A DNA stretch of 9,699 nucleotides from Caldilinea sp. (GCA_025055055.1 JANWYX010000382.1:1-9699), one strand, 5' to 3'; positions 1 through 9,342 are shown, numbered from the stretch's first letter. A program made the numbers and translations. Notes: generated from the sequence alone by a model not told the origin.

Positions 1-151
1 GATGAGCGGCGCAGTGATCGATTTTGATCACCAGAGAATCATCGGCGCGTATCGATAATCGTGGTGCGAAGATTCAGCATAGAAGCGCAGAGGGTGCAAA
101 GGAAGCGCCGGAAAACCTTCTGCGAGCTTGGCGGTAAAATGAGCGTTTACC

Positions 152-183
152 ATCGATAGCACATTGAATCGATAGCACATTGA
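152..183. repeat. Perfect tandem duplication, 2 x 16 bp, upstream of thrH
   Basis: The 16-mer ATCGATAGCACATTGA occurs at 152-167 and again, with no mismatch and no spacer, at 168-183. It ends directly before the AGAGGAG ribosome-binding site of the ThrH-like gene, so it lies in the likely 5' leader. The second copy supplies a TTG at 180 in frame with the gene, but this TTG has no Shine-Dalgarno site of its own. A local slippage or duplication event is the simplest origin. No function can be claimed. Confidence 0.9.
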
Positions 184-185
184 AA

Positions 186-192
186 AGAGGAG
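186..192 (+). promoter_or_regulatory. Ribosome-binding site of the ThrH-like gene
   Basis: AGAGGAG lies 11 nt before ATG 204 and 5 nt before an in-frame TTG at 198. It argues against the upstream TTG at 180, which precedes it, and against ATG 219, which is 26 nt away. The choice between 198 and 204 stays open and changes only two residues. Confidence 0.65.
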
Positions 193-203
193 CAACCTTG
201 TTC

Positions 204-833
204 ATGTCGTCGCCACCCATGATTGCCTTCGACCTGGAGGGCGTCTTTTTGCCGGAAATCTGGATCGCAGTGGCCGAGCGCACCGGCCTGCCGGCGCTGC
301 GTCGCACCACGCGCGACGAGCCGGACTACGACCGCTTGATGCGCGGGCGCATGGAGATTCTCGAACGCCACGGCCTGACGCTGGCCGACATCCAACAGGT
401 GATCGCCGGCATGGAGCCGTTGCCGGGCGCTGTGGAGTTTCTCCACTGGGTGCGACAGCGCGCCCAGATGGTGATCCTCACCGACAGCTTCTATGAATTT
501 GTGGCGCCCTTTCTACCCACGCTCGGCTGGCCGACGGTCTTTGCACACACGCTGGAGGTCGACGCTCGCGGCATGTTGATCGACTACCGACTGCGTATCC
601 CCGACGGCAAGCGCAAGGCGGTCAAGGCGCTGCGCGACCTGGGCTTTCGCACCGCCGCTGTGGGCGACTCCTACAACGATACGACGATGCTTGCCGCCGC
701 AGACCAGGGCATTCTCTTCCGCCCGCCGGAAAATGTGGTACGGGATTTCCCCCACTTTCCTGTGGCTCGCACCTACGATGAGCTGCGCAGGGAGCTAGAA
801 CGCTTCCTTTGCGAAATTGCGGAGATCGCTTAA
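204..833 (+). CDS. thrH: ThrH-like HAD phosphatase (phosphoserine phosphatase / phosphoserine:homoserine phosphotransferase)
   Basis: This 209-residue HAD-superfamily protein is close in length and motif order to ThrH of Pseudomonas. That enzyme hydrolyses phosphoserine and can pass the phosphate to homoserine, linking serine and threonine synthesis in the cytoplasm. Seen here are motif I DLEGV (Asp10 nucleophile, and Glu12 where most HAD enzymes have Asp, as in ThrH), motif II TDSFYEF (93-99, Ser95), a lysine-rich motif III (KRK, 136-138) and motif IV GDSYND (154-159). The stretches RxTTRDEPDYDRLM and GILFRPPENVVRDFP are also ThrH-like. ATG 204 was chosen for the AGAGGAG site upstream; TTG 180, TTG 198 and ATG 219 are alternatives. 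It stands alone, with a long repeat-bearing gap after it. The family call is firm, but whether phosphatase or phosphotransferase activity dominates cannot be read from sequence. Confidence 0.9.
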   Translation: MSSPPMIAFDLEGVFLPEIWIAVAERTGLPALRRTTRDEPDYDRLMRGRMEILERHGLTLADIQQVIAGMEPLPGAVEFLHWVRQRAQMVILTDSFYEFVAPFLPTLGWPTVFAHTLEVDARGMLIDYRLRIPDGKRKAVKALRDLGFRTAAVGDSYNDTTMLAAADQGILFRPPENVVRDFPHFPVARTYDELRRELERFLCEIAEIA

Positions 834-932
834 GATATTACTTTGTTCTTTGCATACGCGGAGTTGCACCTACAGAAATTGAAGGCTGCAGTGCATACGC
901 TGAAAAGTAGCGTGTTCGAGCACATGCGGCTT

Positions 933-971
933 CTCTCTCCCAGCATTAGGAGAGGAGCTAGGGATGAGGGC
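933..971. repeat. Hairpin repeat copy 1 (CTCTCC...GGAGAG plus GGGATGAGGGC tail)
   Basis: A 6-bp stem pairs CTCTCC (935-940) with GGAGAG (949-954) around an 8-nt loop. It is followed by AGCTAGGGATGAGGGC, a tail that returns in altered form after copies 2 and 3. The stem is the weakest of the three. It resembles the dispersed palindromic intergenic elements common in Chloroflexota and some other GC-rich genomes; that comparison is from memory. Confidence 0.7.
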
Positions 972-1013
972 CTCCTCCTGGGGCCCCTAAGTCTGCCGAG
1001 GCTATGCGGCTAC

Positions 1014-1031
1014 GCGCCGCAGCTGCGGCGC
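1014..1031. repeat. Perfect 18-bp palindrome
   Basis: GCGCCGCAGCTGCGGCGC equals its own reverse complement across all 18 bases. It sits between hairpin repeats 1 and 2. It could be a protein-binding site or part of a composite repeat element. It lacks a T-run, so it is not a canonical intrinsic terminator. Confidence 0.8.
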
Positions 1032-1041
1032 ATTTTCTCCT

Positions 1042-1080
1042 CCTCTCTCAATGGTGGGAGAGGAAGTTGGGGGATGAGGA
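1042..1080. repeat. Hairpin repeat copy 2
   Basis: CCTCTCTCA (1042-1050) pairs with TGGGAGAGG (1055-1063), giving a 9-bp stem with one G-T wobble and the tetraloop ATGG. The tail AAGTTGGGGGATGAGGA matches the tail of copy 1 in its GGGATGAGG core. Its centre lies 50 bp from the centre of copy 3 and 108 bp from that of copy 1. Confidence 0.8.
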
Positions 1081-1087
1081 CGCTTTT

Positions 1088-1130
1088 CCCCTCTGTCCCA
1101 ATGCTGGGAGAGAGGGGGCCAGGGGTGAGA
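1088..1130. repeat. Hairpin repeat copy 3
   Basis: CCCCTCTGTCCCA (1088-1100) pairs with TGGGAGAGAGGGG (1105-1117). The stem has 12 base pairs with a single G-G mismatch, around the loop ATGC. The tail GGCCAGGGGTGAGA relates to those of copies 1 and 2. It ends about 34 nt before the ferritin ribosome-binding site, so it may fold in the ferritin leader RNA if transcription starts upstream of it. Confidence 0.8.
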
Positions 1131-1177
1131 ACTTCCGCTTCTACACAGAGCCGTTTGCAACCTAAAGGAGAAATTCG

Positions 1178-1687
1178 ATGTTAAGCCAATCCATACAAAC
1201 GTTGCTCAACCAACAGCTCGTGAAAGAACTGTACGCCTCCAACCTCTATCTGGCGATGTCGGCCCATTTCGCCGAGGCCAACCTGCTCGGCATGGCGCAC
1301 TGGATGCGCGTGCAGAGCGAGGAGGAGCGCGGCCACGCTCTGCGCATTTTAGACTTCATCGTCGATCGCGATGGACATGTCGAGATCGGCGCCGTCGACC
1401 AGCCTCCCTCTGAATTCGGTGCGCCGGTCGAAATCTTCAAGCAGGCGCTGGAGCACGAACGCAAGGTGACGGCCTCGATCAACAACATCTACGCTCAGGC
1501 CGTTCGGGAAAATGACTATGCGACGCAGGTCTTCCTGCAATGGTTCGTCAACGAGCAGGTCGAAGAGGAGGCCAGCGCCGGCGAAATGGTCGACCGCTTG
1601 ACGATGGCGGGCAATGACGCCGCCGCCATCTTGATGCTCGACGCCGAGATGAAGGAGCGCAGCGACAAGGAGGACGAGGACGAATAG
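1178..1687 (+). CDS. ftnA: Bacterial non-haem ferritin (FtnA type)
   Basis: This 169-residue protein is a four-helix ferritin of about the length of E. coli FtnA. Ferritins assemble as 24-mers in the cytoplasm, oxidise Fe(II) at a diiron ferroxidase centre and store it as a mineral. The ferroxidase ligands fall at the same numbers as in FtnA: Glu17, Glu50, His53, Glu94, Gln127 and Glu130. The third-site acids Glu49, Glu126 and Glu129 and the conserved Tyr24 are also present. Gly52 stands where bacterioferritin has its haem-binding Met52, so this is not a Bfr. AAAGGAG (1164-1170) lies 7 nt before ATG 1178 and fixes the start. The C-terminus is very acidic (KEDEDE). The next gene starts 4 nt after the stop, which suggests an operon with zwf and pgl. 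Confidence 0.95.
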   Translation: MLSQSIQTLLNQQLVKELYASNLYLAMSAHFAEANLLGMAHWMRVQSEEERGHALRILDFIVDRDGHVEIGAVDQPPSEFGAPVEIFKQALEHERKVTASINNIYAQAVRENDYATQVFLQWFVNEQVEEEASAGEMVDRLTMAGNDAAAILMLDAEMKERSDKEDEDE

Positions 1688-1691
1688 CGCC

Positions 1692-3727
<2,036 letters not shown>

Positions 3728-3729
3728 TC

Positions 3730-4482
3730 ATGGAGTCGAAGGTGCAGGTGGAGGTGGCGCCGAGCGCCGAAGACTTGGCGCACGTCGCCTGCGAGCTGAT
3801 CGCCGCAGCTGCGACCGCCTCGATCGGCAGGCGGCAATTTTTCCGCGTTGCGTTGGCCGGCGGTTCGACCCCGCGCGCCGTCTATCGCCTGCTCGCCCAA
3901 GACTCCTACATGGACTTTCGGCGCTGGCAGATCTTCTGGAGCGATGAACGCTGCGTGCCGCCGACCTCGCCGGAGAGCAACTACCGCATGGTAAAGGAAG
4001 AGCTGCTCGATCGCCTGGCCGAGCCACCGGCGCTGGTCTTTCGCATGGCCGGCGAAGGTGACCCGGACGCTGCCGCACTGGCCTATGAACGCGCCGTGCG
4101 CGAGTTAGTGCCGCCTAACTCGGCCGCAGGCACAGGCGACACACCCCGCTTCGACCTCATCCTGCTCGGCATGGGCGTCGACGGTCACACCGCCAGCCTT
4201 TTCCCCGGGACGCCGGCGCTGCACGAACGCGTGCGGCTGGTCGTGGCCAACCCGGCGCCTACCGGCCAGATGCGACTGACCTTCACCTATCCGTTGATCA
4301 ACGCGGCGCGCCGCGTGCTGATCCTGGTCAGCGGCGCGGAGAAGGCGGCGACATTGCGAGCAGTATTTACAGGGCCGCATGACCCGGTGCGCTATCCTGT
4401 ACAGGGCGTGCGTCTGGTGCGCGGCAATTTGACCTGGCTGGTGGACAAGGCGGCGTATGGAGAATCCGATGCCCCTTCATAG
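3730..4482 (+). CDS. pgl: 6-phosphogluconolactonase
   Basis: This 250-residue cytoplasmic protein hydrolyses 6-phosphogluconolactone, the product of Zwf, to 6-phosphogluconate. It belongs to the DevB/NagB-like sugar-phosphate family. Typical motifs are ALAGGSTPRAVY (41-52, phosphate loop), WSDERCVPPTSPESNY (70-85) and FDLILLGMGVDGHTASLFPG (141-160). The length is normal. GAGGGA (3716-3721) lies 8 nt before ATG 3730. A GTG at 3724 that overlaps the zwf stop is in frame, but only 2 nt from that site. The frame is open much further upstream inside zwf, but the family similarity begins near ATG 3730. It is the last gene of the rightward set and converges on pstB. Confidence 0.95.
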   Translation: MESKVQVEVAPSAEDLAHVACELIAAAATASIGRRQFFRVALAGGSTPRAVYRLLAQDSYMDFRRWQIFWSDERCVPPTSPESNYRMVKEELLDRLAEPPALVFRMAGEGDPDAAALAYERAVRELVPPNSAAGTGDTPRFDLILLGMGVDGHTASLFPGTPALHERVRLVVANPAPTGQMRLTFTYPLINAARRVLILVSGAEKAATLRAVFTGPHDPVRYPVQGVRLVRGNLTWLVDKAAYGESDAPS

Positions 4483-4666
4483 GCTTTGCTCGTAGCTGCG
4501 CCTCACCGACTCTCCAAAACACCGGGGTTACAGAAAATACGCCGCCGAGAGCCCGCACTCCCGATATTTGTCAGAGTATTTTTGCAAAAATGTGCAACCT
4601 GCGCCTGACAGCCGAGCAGCAACATCGAGTGCATTTTCGGAATACGTTCCGGACCCGCTGTGGAAT
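4483..4666. other. Convergent intergenic gap with palindromes
   Basis: This 184-bp gap separates the ends of pgl and pstB. It holds a 14-bp perfect palindrome, ATTTTTGCAAAAAT (4578-4591), lying between an inverted pair TGTCAG (4569-4574) and CTGACA (4605-4610). A second hairpin lies at 4636-4653, with TTCGGAA paired to TTCCGGA around TACG and one wobble. Neither has a GC-rich stem followed by a T-run on either strand, so no clear intrinsic terminator is visible. The gap may still serve both operons as a bidirectional stop. I see no gene in it. Confidence 0.6.
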
Positions 4667-5416
4667 TCACCCGATCCGCCGCGCCAAATACGCCTGCGTG
4701 AGCTCCGCCCGTGGGGCGCCGAAGAACTCCGCCGCCGGCGCCTTCTCGACCAGCTCGCCCAGCCACATGAAGACCACGTAGTCCGCCAGGCGCCGCGCCT
4801 GGTCGATGTCGTGGGTGACCATGATGATGGTGTAATGGCCGCGTAGCGCAGCGAGCAACTCCTCGATGCCGCGCGCCGAAAGAGGATCGAGCGAGGCGGT
4901 GGATTCGTCGCACAGGAGGATTTCGGGCCGGACGGCAAGCGTGCGCGCCAGACAGAGCCGCTGCTGCTGTCCACCCGACAGCCCTGTCGCCGGCGCTTTG
5001 AGACGTTCTTTCACTTCTTCCCACAGCCCAACTGCGCGCAGCTGCGCCTCGACGACCTCCGCAATTTCACGCTTGTTCCGTCCCTGGAGTCGCAGGCCGT
5101 ATGCCACGTTGTCGAAGATCGACATCGGCAAAGGGAAGGGCTTCTGCGCCAGCAGCCCGATGCGGCTGCGCACCGCGACAACGTCGACGCCAGGAGCGTA
5201 AATATCCTCGCCGTCCAGCAAGACGCGGCCTTCGATGCGCACCTGTTCATTCAGTTCGAGCAGACGATTAAAGCTTTTCAACAAAGTGCTCTTGCCGCAG
5301 CCCGACGGCCCGATGATCGCCGAAATTCGCCGCTCGGGAAACGCCACGTCGATGTTTTTCAGCGCCTGCTGTTTGCCGTACCAGACGTTGAGGTTCTGCA
5401 CTGTGAGCGAATACAT
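4667..5416 (-). CDS. pstB: Phosphate ABC transporter ATP-binding protein PstB
   Basis: This 249-residue peripheral ATPase powers phosphate uptake through PstCA. Motifs in order are Walker A GPSGCGKST (36-44), the Q-loop with the PstB-typical QKPFPLPMSIFDNVAYG (91-107), the ABC signature LSGGQQQRL (146-154), Walker B ILLCDE (166-171), D-loop SLDP (175-178) and the switch His202. Length and order are normal. Walker B is followed by Ser172, giving DESTASLDP where most members have DEPTSALDP; catalytic Glu171 is kept. The start is backed by AGGAGG, complementary to the plus strand near 5422-5427, which overlaps the pstA stop. It is the last gene of the leftward operon. No phoU follows, although phoU often does. 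Confidence 0.95.
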   Translation of the reverse strand: MYSLTVQNLNVWYGKQQALKNIDVAFPERRISAIIGPSGCGKSTLLKSFNRLLELNEQVRIEGRVLLDGEDIYAPGVDVVAVRSRIGLLAQKPFPLPMSIFDNVAYGLRLQGRNKREIAEVVEAQLRAVGLWEEVKERLKAPATGLSGGQQQRLCLARTLAVRPEILLCDESTASLDPLSARGIEELLAALRGHYTIIMVTHDIDQARRLADYVVFMWLGELVEKAPAAEFFGAPRAELTQAYLARRIG

Positions 5417-5425
5417 GACCCCCTC

Positions 5426-6330
5426 CTAACGGACCACATGCTTTCCTAACCGGCGCAGGGATAGATGCGCAGTGAGGCTGATGACCAGGATCATGACGGT
5501 AAGCACTAGGGCCGAGGCGTAGGCACGCTCCTGCACGGCCGGGAACGGCGCGTTCAGTTGGAAGAAGACCGCCAGCGGCAGCGACGCCACCGGTGAAAAG
5601 ATCCCGCCGGGCATGTTGTCGGTGTAGCCGGCGGTGAAGAGCACCGAGGCCGCGTCGCCGACCCCGCGGCCAAACGCTAGCAAGAGCGCCGTGAATAACC
5701 CCGGCAGCGCCTGCCGCAGCAGCAGCCCGGCCATCTCCGCTCGCGTGGCGCCGAGCGCAAAGCCGGTCTCCAGCAGTTGGTGCGGGGCCATGCGCAGCAC
5801 CTCGTCCAGCGTGCGCGCCAGGATCGGCAGGACGACCAGACTCAGGGTGAGCACCCCGGCCAGCAGCGAGGCGCGCAGCCCTAGCAAGATCATCAACGAA
5901 AAGCCAAATGCGCCGTAGACAATGCTGGGGATGCCCCACAGCACGTCCAGGGTCAGCCGCACCCAGGCTGCGAATCGGCTGCGGCGCGCATAGGCGTGCA
6001 GATAGAGCACCAGAGGCGCGGCCCAACAGAACGCCGCCGCAGTAGCGCCTGAAGCCAACAAAATCGAGCCGGCAATTGCATTGGCAATACCGCCGCCTCC
6101 GCCGAGATAGAAATTGCCGCGCGGCGGCTGCGTGAGCATCTCGACGCTCAATGCGCCGACCCCGCGCCAGAAGATCACTGCCAGGATCATGCCCAACGCC
6201 GCCGCAGCGCCGAGCAAGCACAGCCGCATCAGCGCAAGGAAGACGCGCTCTTCAAGGCGACGACGCTCAAGATACAGAGGCTTCGCCGGACGAACAGAAG
6301 CCTGTGGAATCGGATCGGAGATGTGTTCGC

Positions 6331-6334
<4 letters not shown>
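5426..6334 (-). CDS. pstA: Phosphate ABC transporter permease PstA
   Basis: This 302-residue inner-membrane permease pairs with PstC to form the phosphate channel. Six hydrophobic segments are visible near 32-56, 84-112, 128-150, 154-172, 210-235 and 272-292. The cytoplasmic EAA loop that docks PstB is LLETGFALGATRAEMAGLLL (187-206), followed by RQALPG. The motif GIPSIVYGAFGF (134-145) is typical of Pst permeases. Where PstC has RAFGET, this protein has RGVGDA (223-228), a mild departure from the usual GETAP-like motif of PstA. The ATG overlaps the pstC stop by four bases (ATGA), so the two permeases are translationally coupled. Nine nt separate it from pstB. Confidence 0.95.
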
Positions 6335-7308
<974 letters not shown>

Positions 7309-7315
7309 TCGCTCA

Positions 7316-7321
7316 TCCCTC
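7316..7321 (-). promoter_or_regulatory. Ribosome-binding site of pstC
   Basis: On the minus strand GAGGGA lies 7 nt before ATG 7308. It decides the start against the upstream in-frame TTG at 7353, which falls inside the tandem repeat and has no such site. Confidence 0.7.
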
Positions 7322-7330
7322 AACGCAACT

Positions 7331-7358
7331 TTGCAACAATGCTCTTGCAACAATGCTC
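7331..7358. repeat. Perfect tandem duplication, 2 x 14 bp, between pstS and pstC
   Basis: TTGCAACAATGCTC occurs at 7331-7344 and again at 7345-7358 with no mismatch and no spacer. On the coding (minus) strand the first copy begins at the last G of the pstS stop codon, so the array fills over half of the 49-nt pstS-pstC gap. It may alter spacing or RNA folding between the abundant binding protein and the permeases, but it may equally be a neutral slippage product. Confidence 0.9.
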
Positions 7359-8332
7359 TATCGTAGCTTTGCCAACACGGCGTCGATCTGCTCCTGCGTC
7401 AGCGGCGCATACCCTGCCTGGGTGACATACTGCTGGCCGTCGGTCAGAATCCATCGATAGAACGCCCGGATTGTCGGACCCGGCTCGCCTTTAGTCACCA
7501 GATAGAGCTCGCGCGCCGGCGGGAAGGGATAGACGCGACGGCTGATGGCGTCCACGACTGCAGCTTTGCTGGCGTAAAAATCTTCATCAGGGCGAATGGC
7601 GCCGTCGCCGTTGAGATCGATCGGAATCACGCGCAGCCCTGGCGTCGGCTCTCCCGTCGTCGGGTCATAGGCGAAAGCGATGTTGTTGTAGCCGACGCCG
7701 AGGCGATCCTGGCGTACGGCTTCGGCTAGACCCGGATCGCCGTTGACGCCGATGCCCTGGAGCTCCTCCTGGGTCGCTCCGCCTGCAAAGCGCGCCCACA
7801 TCTCGCCGGCGCCCGATGCGTCGGCGCGCGTATAGACGGTGATCGGGTCGGCGCTGCCGTTGTTGAGCCATTGCCCGTAGGTCGTCACCGTGCGCTCGAC
7901 CCAAATGGCCCGCGTCCGCTCCGGAGTGAGGCCGACGGCGAGGATCTCTGCCAGGTGGGGATTGTCGACATTGACCACGCCGACGACCGCGTCGATGACG
8001 ACGGGGACAAGCGTGGCGCCCCGCGCAATTTCTTCGGCGCGCGCCTCGCGCGAGAGCATGGCGATATCCACTGCCCCGCTCAGCACATCGGTCATGCCTT
8101 TGCCTGCACCACCGCCTTGGATGTCAAAGCGCACGTTCGGGTTGAGCGCCTGATACTTCTCCGCCCATAGGCTGACCATCGGCAACAGGGCAAAGGCGCC
8201 TGAGATGCTGATGGTTTCCTGCTGCGCCGCATCGTCTGCCGGGCTAGGGGAAGCACTGCAGCCGAATAGCAGCGTAATGATCACGAAAAGAGAAGCGGTT
8301 CGGCGCAACTGCCTCCTTACTCTTTCAGTCAC
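7358..8332 (-). CDS. pstS: Phosphate-binding lipoprotein PstS
   Basis: This 324-residue periplasmic-type substrate-binding protein delivers phosphate to PstCA. The N-terminus has basic residues (RRQLRR, 6-11), a hydrophobic core (15-23) and a lipobox LFGC ending at Cys25, so it should be a lipid-anchored lipoprotein, as suits a monoderm-like envelope. SGAFALLPM (44-52), GGGAGKGMTDVLSGAVDIA (73-91) and TRADASGAG (168-176) correspond to the phosphate-binding loops of the family. An insert DLNGDGAIRPDE (239-250) reads as a complete EF-hand-like loop. GTG 8332 was chosen because AGAGGAGA lies 7 nt upstream (8340-8347) and the signal peptide begins there. The open frame runs on to 8542, but only inside the upstream gene. 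Its GTG overlaps the stop of that gene by 8 bp. Confidence 0.94.
   Translation of the reverse strand: MTERVRRQLRRTASLFVIITLLFGCSASPSPADDAAQQETISISGAFALLPMVSLWAEKYQALNPNVRFDIQGGGAGKGMTDVLSGAVDIAMLSREARAEEIARGATLVPVVIDAVVGVVNVDNPHLAEILAVGLTPERTRAIWVERTVTTYGQWLNNGSADPITVYTRADASGAGEMWARFAGGATQEELQGIGVNGDPGLAEAVRQDRLGVGYNNIAFAYDPTTGEPTPGLRVIPIDLNGDGAIRPDEDFYASKAAVVDAISRRVYPFPPARELYLVTKGEPGPTIRAFYRWILTDGQQYVTQAGYAPLTQEQIDAVLAKLR
7583..7618 (-). other. EF-hand-like calcium loop inside PstS
   Basis: Codons for PstS residues 239-250 read DLNGDGAIRPDE. Asp1, Asn3, Asp5, Gly6, Ile8 and Glu12 of the canonical 12-residue EF-hand loop are all present. Similar Asp/Asn/Gly loops occur, from memory, in many PstS-like proteins of this branch, so a structural calcium site is plausible. 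The flanking helices of a true EF-hand are not evident. Confidence 0.6.
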
Positions 8333-9317
8333 GATGCAATCTCCTCTTGGTTGTGCTGACGGATTTGAGCGGCGCGCTGAAACGACTCGGTTTGCAGAGG
8401 AGCAGCGCCCGCAGACCAACGGGCGGCGCAGCCAGCTTGCGTAGGACGGCGGCAGCAAATTCTCCTCGGCTTTCGGCGCAGAGCGCCACCATGTCGTACC
8501 GTTGCGTGGCCACCTCATCGACAATCTGGCGAATCGGATCACCTTGTCGAATGCGCAATGTTGGCTCGATCCCTTTCGCCGTCGCCAGCCGGGTTACGGC
8601 GGCAAGATGACGTCCGACGGCGGTTTCAGGGTCGAGCAAAGCGTGCAGGTCGCATCCGGTTGTCTCGTTCAACAAGAGCAACGTCAGTCCGGCTGCTTCG
8701 GCTGCGGCGATCGCCGCAGCCCAAGGCGTCGCCTGCATATCTGCGCCATGGCCGCGCAAAATCGCCAAAATATGTTTCAACCGGGGCGAGTCGGTGGCTG
8801 CCATCAACAGCGAAGTACTCGAACGTAGCGCAAGGTCTCCCCACTCCGCCGGCTTGGACATCGGCAAGAGGCATAGTCGACACCGGGAGACGCTCGCCGT
8901 TGTCAGCGCGGCCGCCACCGGCACATCGGGCGAATCCAGTCGAGTGTATGGGTGCTTTTCCTCGTCGGCGAGCGTTTGCGCCAAACGGAGCAACAGCGCA
9001 CCCCCTTGCACGTCGGGAGCGTACAATAGCAGTTGCGGCGGCTCCGCCGAAGGAGATGCGGCGAAAAGCAGCGACAGGCGCTCGAACGCCTCCTGCAACA
9101 GCGCCGCTTCGATCTGCACAGGCACAATCTCGGCCTCGAGCAGTTCCGCAAGCATTGCGCATGCGGCGGCGTTGTGTGGATAGACCATCGCCACACTGAC
9201 GCGACTGTCTTCGCGCGCCAGCGGCAGCGCCTGGTGATACCGACACAGCTCCAGGGGAGCGCGTTCGAGCAGCTCCGGGTCCAGTTCAATGTGTGTGAGA
9301 TCTAAGATCGTCGCCAT
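8325..9317 (-). CDS. T2SSE_N/MshEN-like domain fused to universal-stress-protein-like domain
   Basis: This 330-residue protein has no signal peptide or membrane segment and is probably cytoplasmic. Residues 5-82 (LDLTHIELDPELLERAPLEL, then HQALPLAREDSRVSVAMVYP and further) closely follow the pattern of the T2SSE_N domain (PF05157 type), the C-terminal half of MshEN, known from type II secretion and pilus ATPases. No ATPase domain follows. Residues 181-310 look like a universal stress protein: ILAIL, a helix rich in Ala, LTLLLLNE, RQGDPIRQIVDEV and YDMVALCAESRGEF. The usual ATP-binding G-x2-G-x9-G(S/T) is not intact. The middle (95-180) may be a decayed second USP unit. ATG 9317 has GAGG 8 nt upstream; GTG 9326 is an alternative. 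The stop overlaps the pstS start (GTGACTGA), so it is coupled to phosphate uptake. The role is unknown; sensing or signalling is only a guess. Confidence 0.75.
   Translation of the reverse strand: MATILDLTHIELDPELLERAPLELCRYHQALPLAREDSRVSVAMVYPHNAAACAMLAELLEAEIVPVQIEAALLQEAFERLSLLFAASPSAEPPQLLLYAPDVQGGALLLRLAQTLADEEKHPYTRLDSPDVPVAAALTTASVSRCRLCLLPMSKPAEWGDLALRSSTSLLMAATDSPRLKHILAILRGHGADMQATPWAAAIAAAEAAGLTLLLLNETTGCDLHALLDPETAVGRHLAAVTRLATAKGIEPTLRIRQGDPIRQIVDEVATQRYDMVALCAESRGEFAAAVLRKLAAPPVGLRALLLCKPSRFSAPLKSVSTTKRRLHRD
8340..8347 (-). promoter_or_regulatory. Ribosome-binding site of pstS
   Basis: AGAGGAGA on the minus strand lies inside the end of the upstream gene, 7 nt before GTG 8332. 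It fixes a start that places a complete lipoprotein signal at the N-terminus. Confidence 0.75.
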
Positions 9318-9342
9318 CGGTTGCACCTCGTCCTGATTTCAC

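Larger units (their letters stand above)
834..1177. other. Intergenic region with hairpin repeats, no convincing gene
   Basis: This gap of about 345 bp lies between the ThrH-like gene and ferritin. It holds three related hairpin repeats (near 933-971, 1042-1080 and 1088-1130), an 18-bp palindrome (1014-1031) and a near-repeat TGCATACGC(G/T)GA at 851-862 and 892-903. A reading frame at 843-1184 is open across it, but its product is arginine- and leucine-rich, is built partly from the repeats and matches no family I know. The ferritin promoter presumably lies here; I could not find a convincing -35/-10 pair. Confidence 0.7.

Noticed and set aside
2..58. Short frame ending in TAA at 56-58, possible 3' end of an upstream gene (ends DFDHQRIIGAYR)
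   Set aside because: Only 18 codons are visible, too few to identify a family or to exclude chance. The opposite strand is also open in one frame here.
135..140. TAAAAT as a -10 element of the thrH promoter
   Set aside because: No acceptable -35 lies 16-18 bp upstream, so the match alone is too weak to report.
1088..1117. Hairpin before ferritin as an iron-responsive element
   Set aside because: IREs belong to animal mRNAs and need a CAGUGN loop and a bulged C. This stem has an ATGC loop and is one of three repeat copies.
843..1184. A 113-codon open frame upstream of ferritin
   Set aside because: It runs through the hairpin repeats, has low-complexity composition and no recognisable domain, lacks a clear ribosome-binding site, and overlaps the well-supported ferritin start.
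4636..4653. Hairpin as intrinsic terminator of pstB or pgl
   Set aside because: The 7-bp stem has no T-run after it on either strand; the T's precede it on the plus strand.
8333..8542. N-terminal extension of pstS
   Set aside because: It would bury the lipoprotein signal peptide inside the protein. GTG 8332 with AGAGGAGA 7 nt upstream gives a proper start, and the extension overlaps the upstream gene in another frame.
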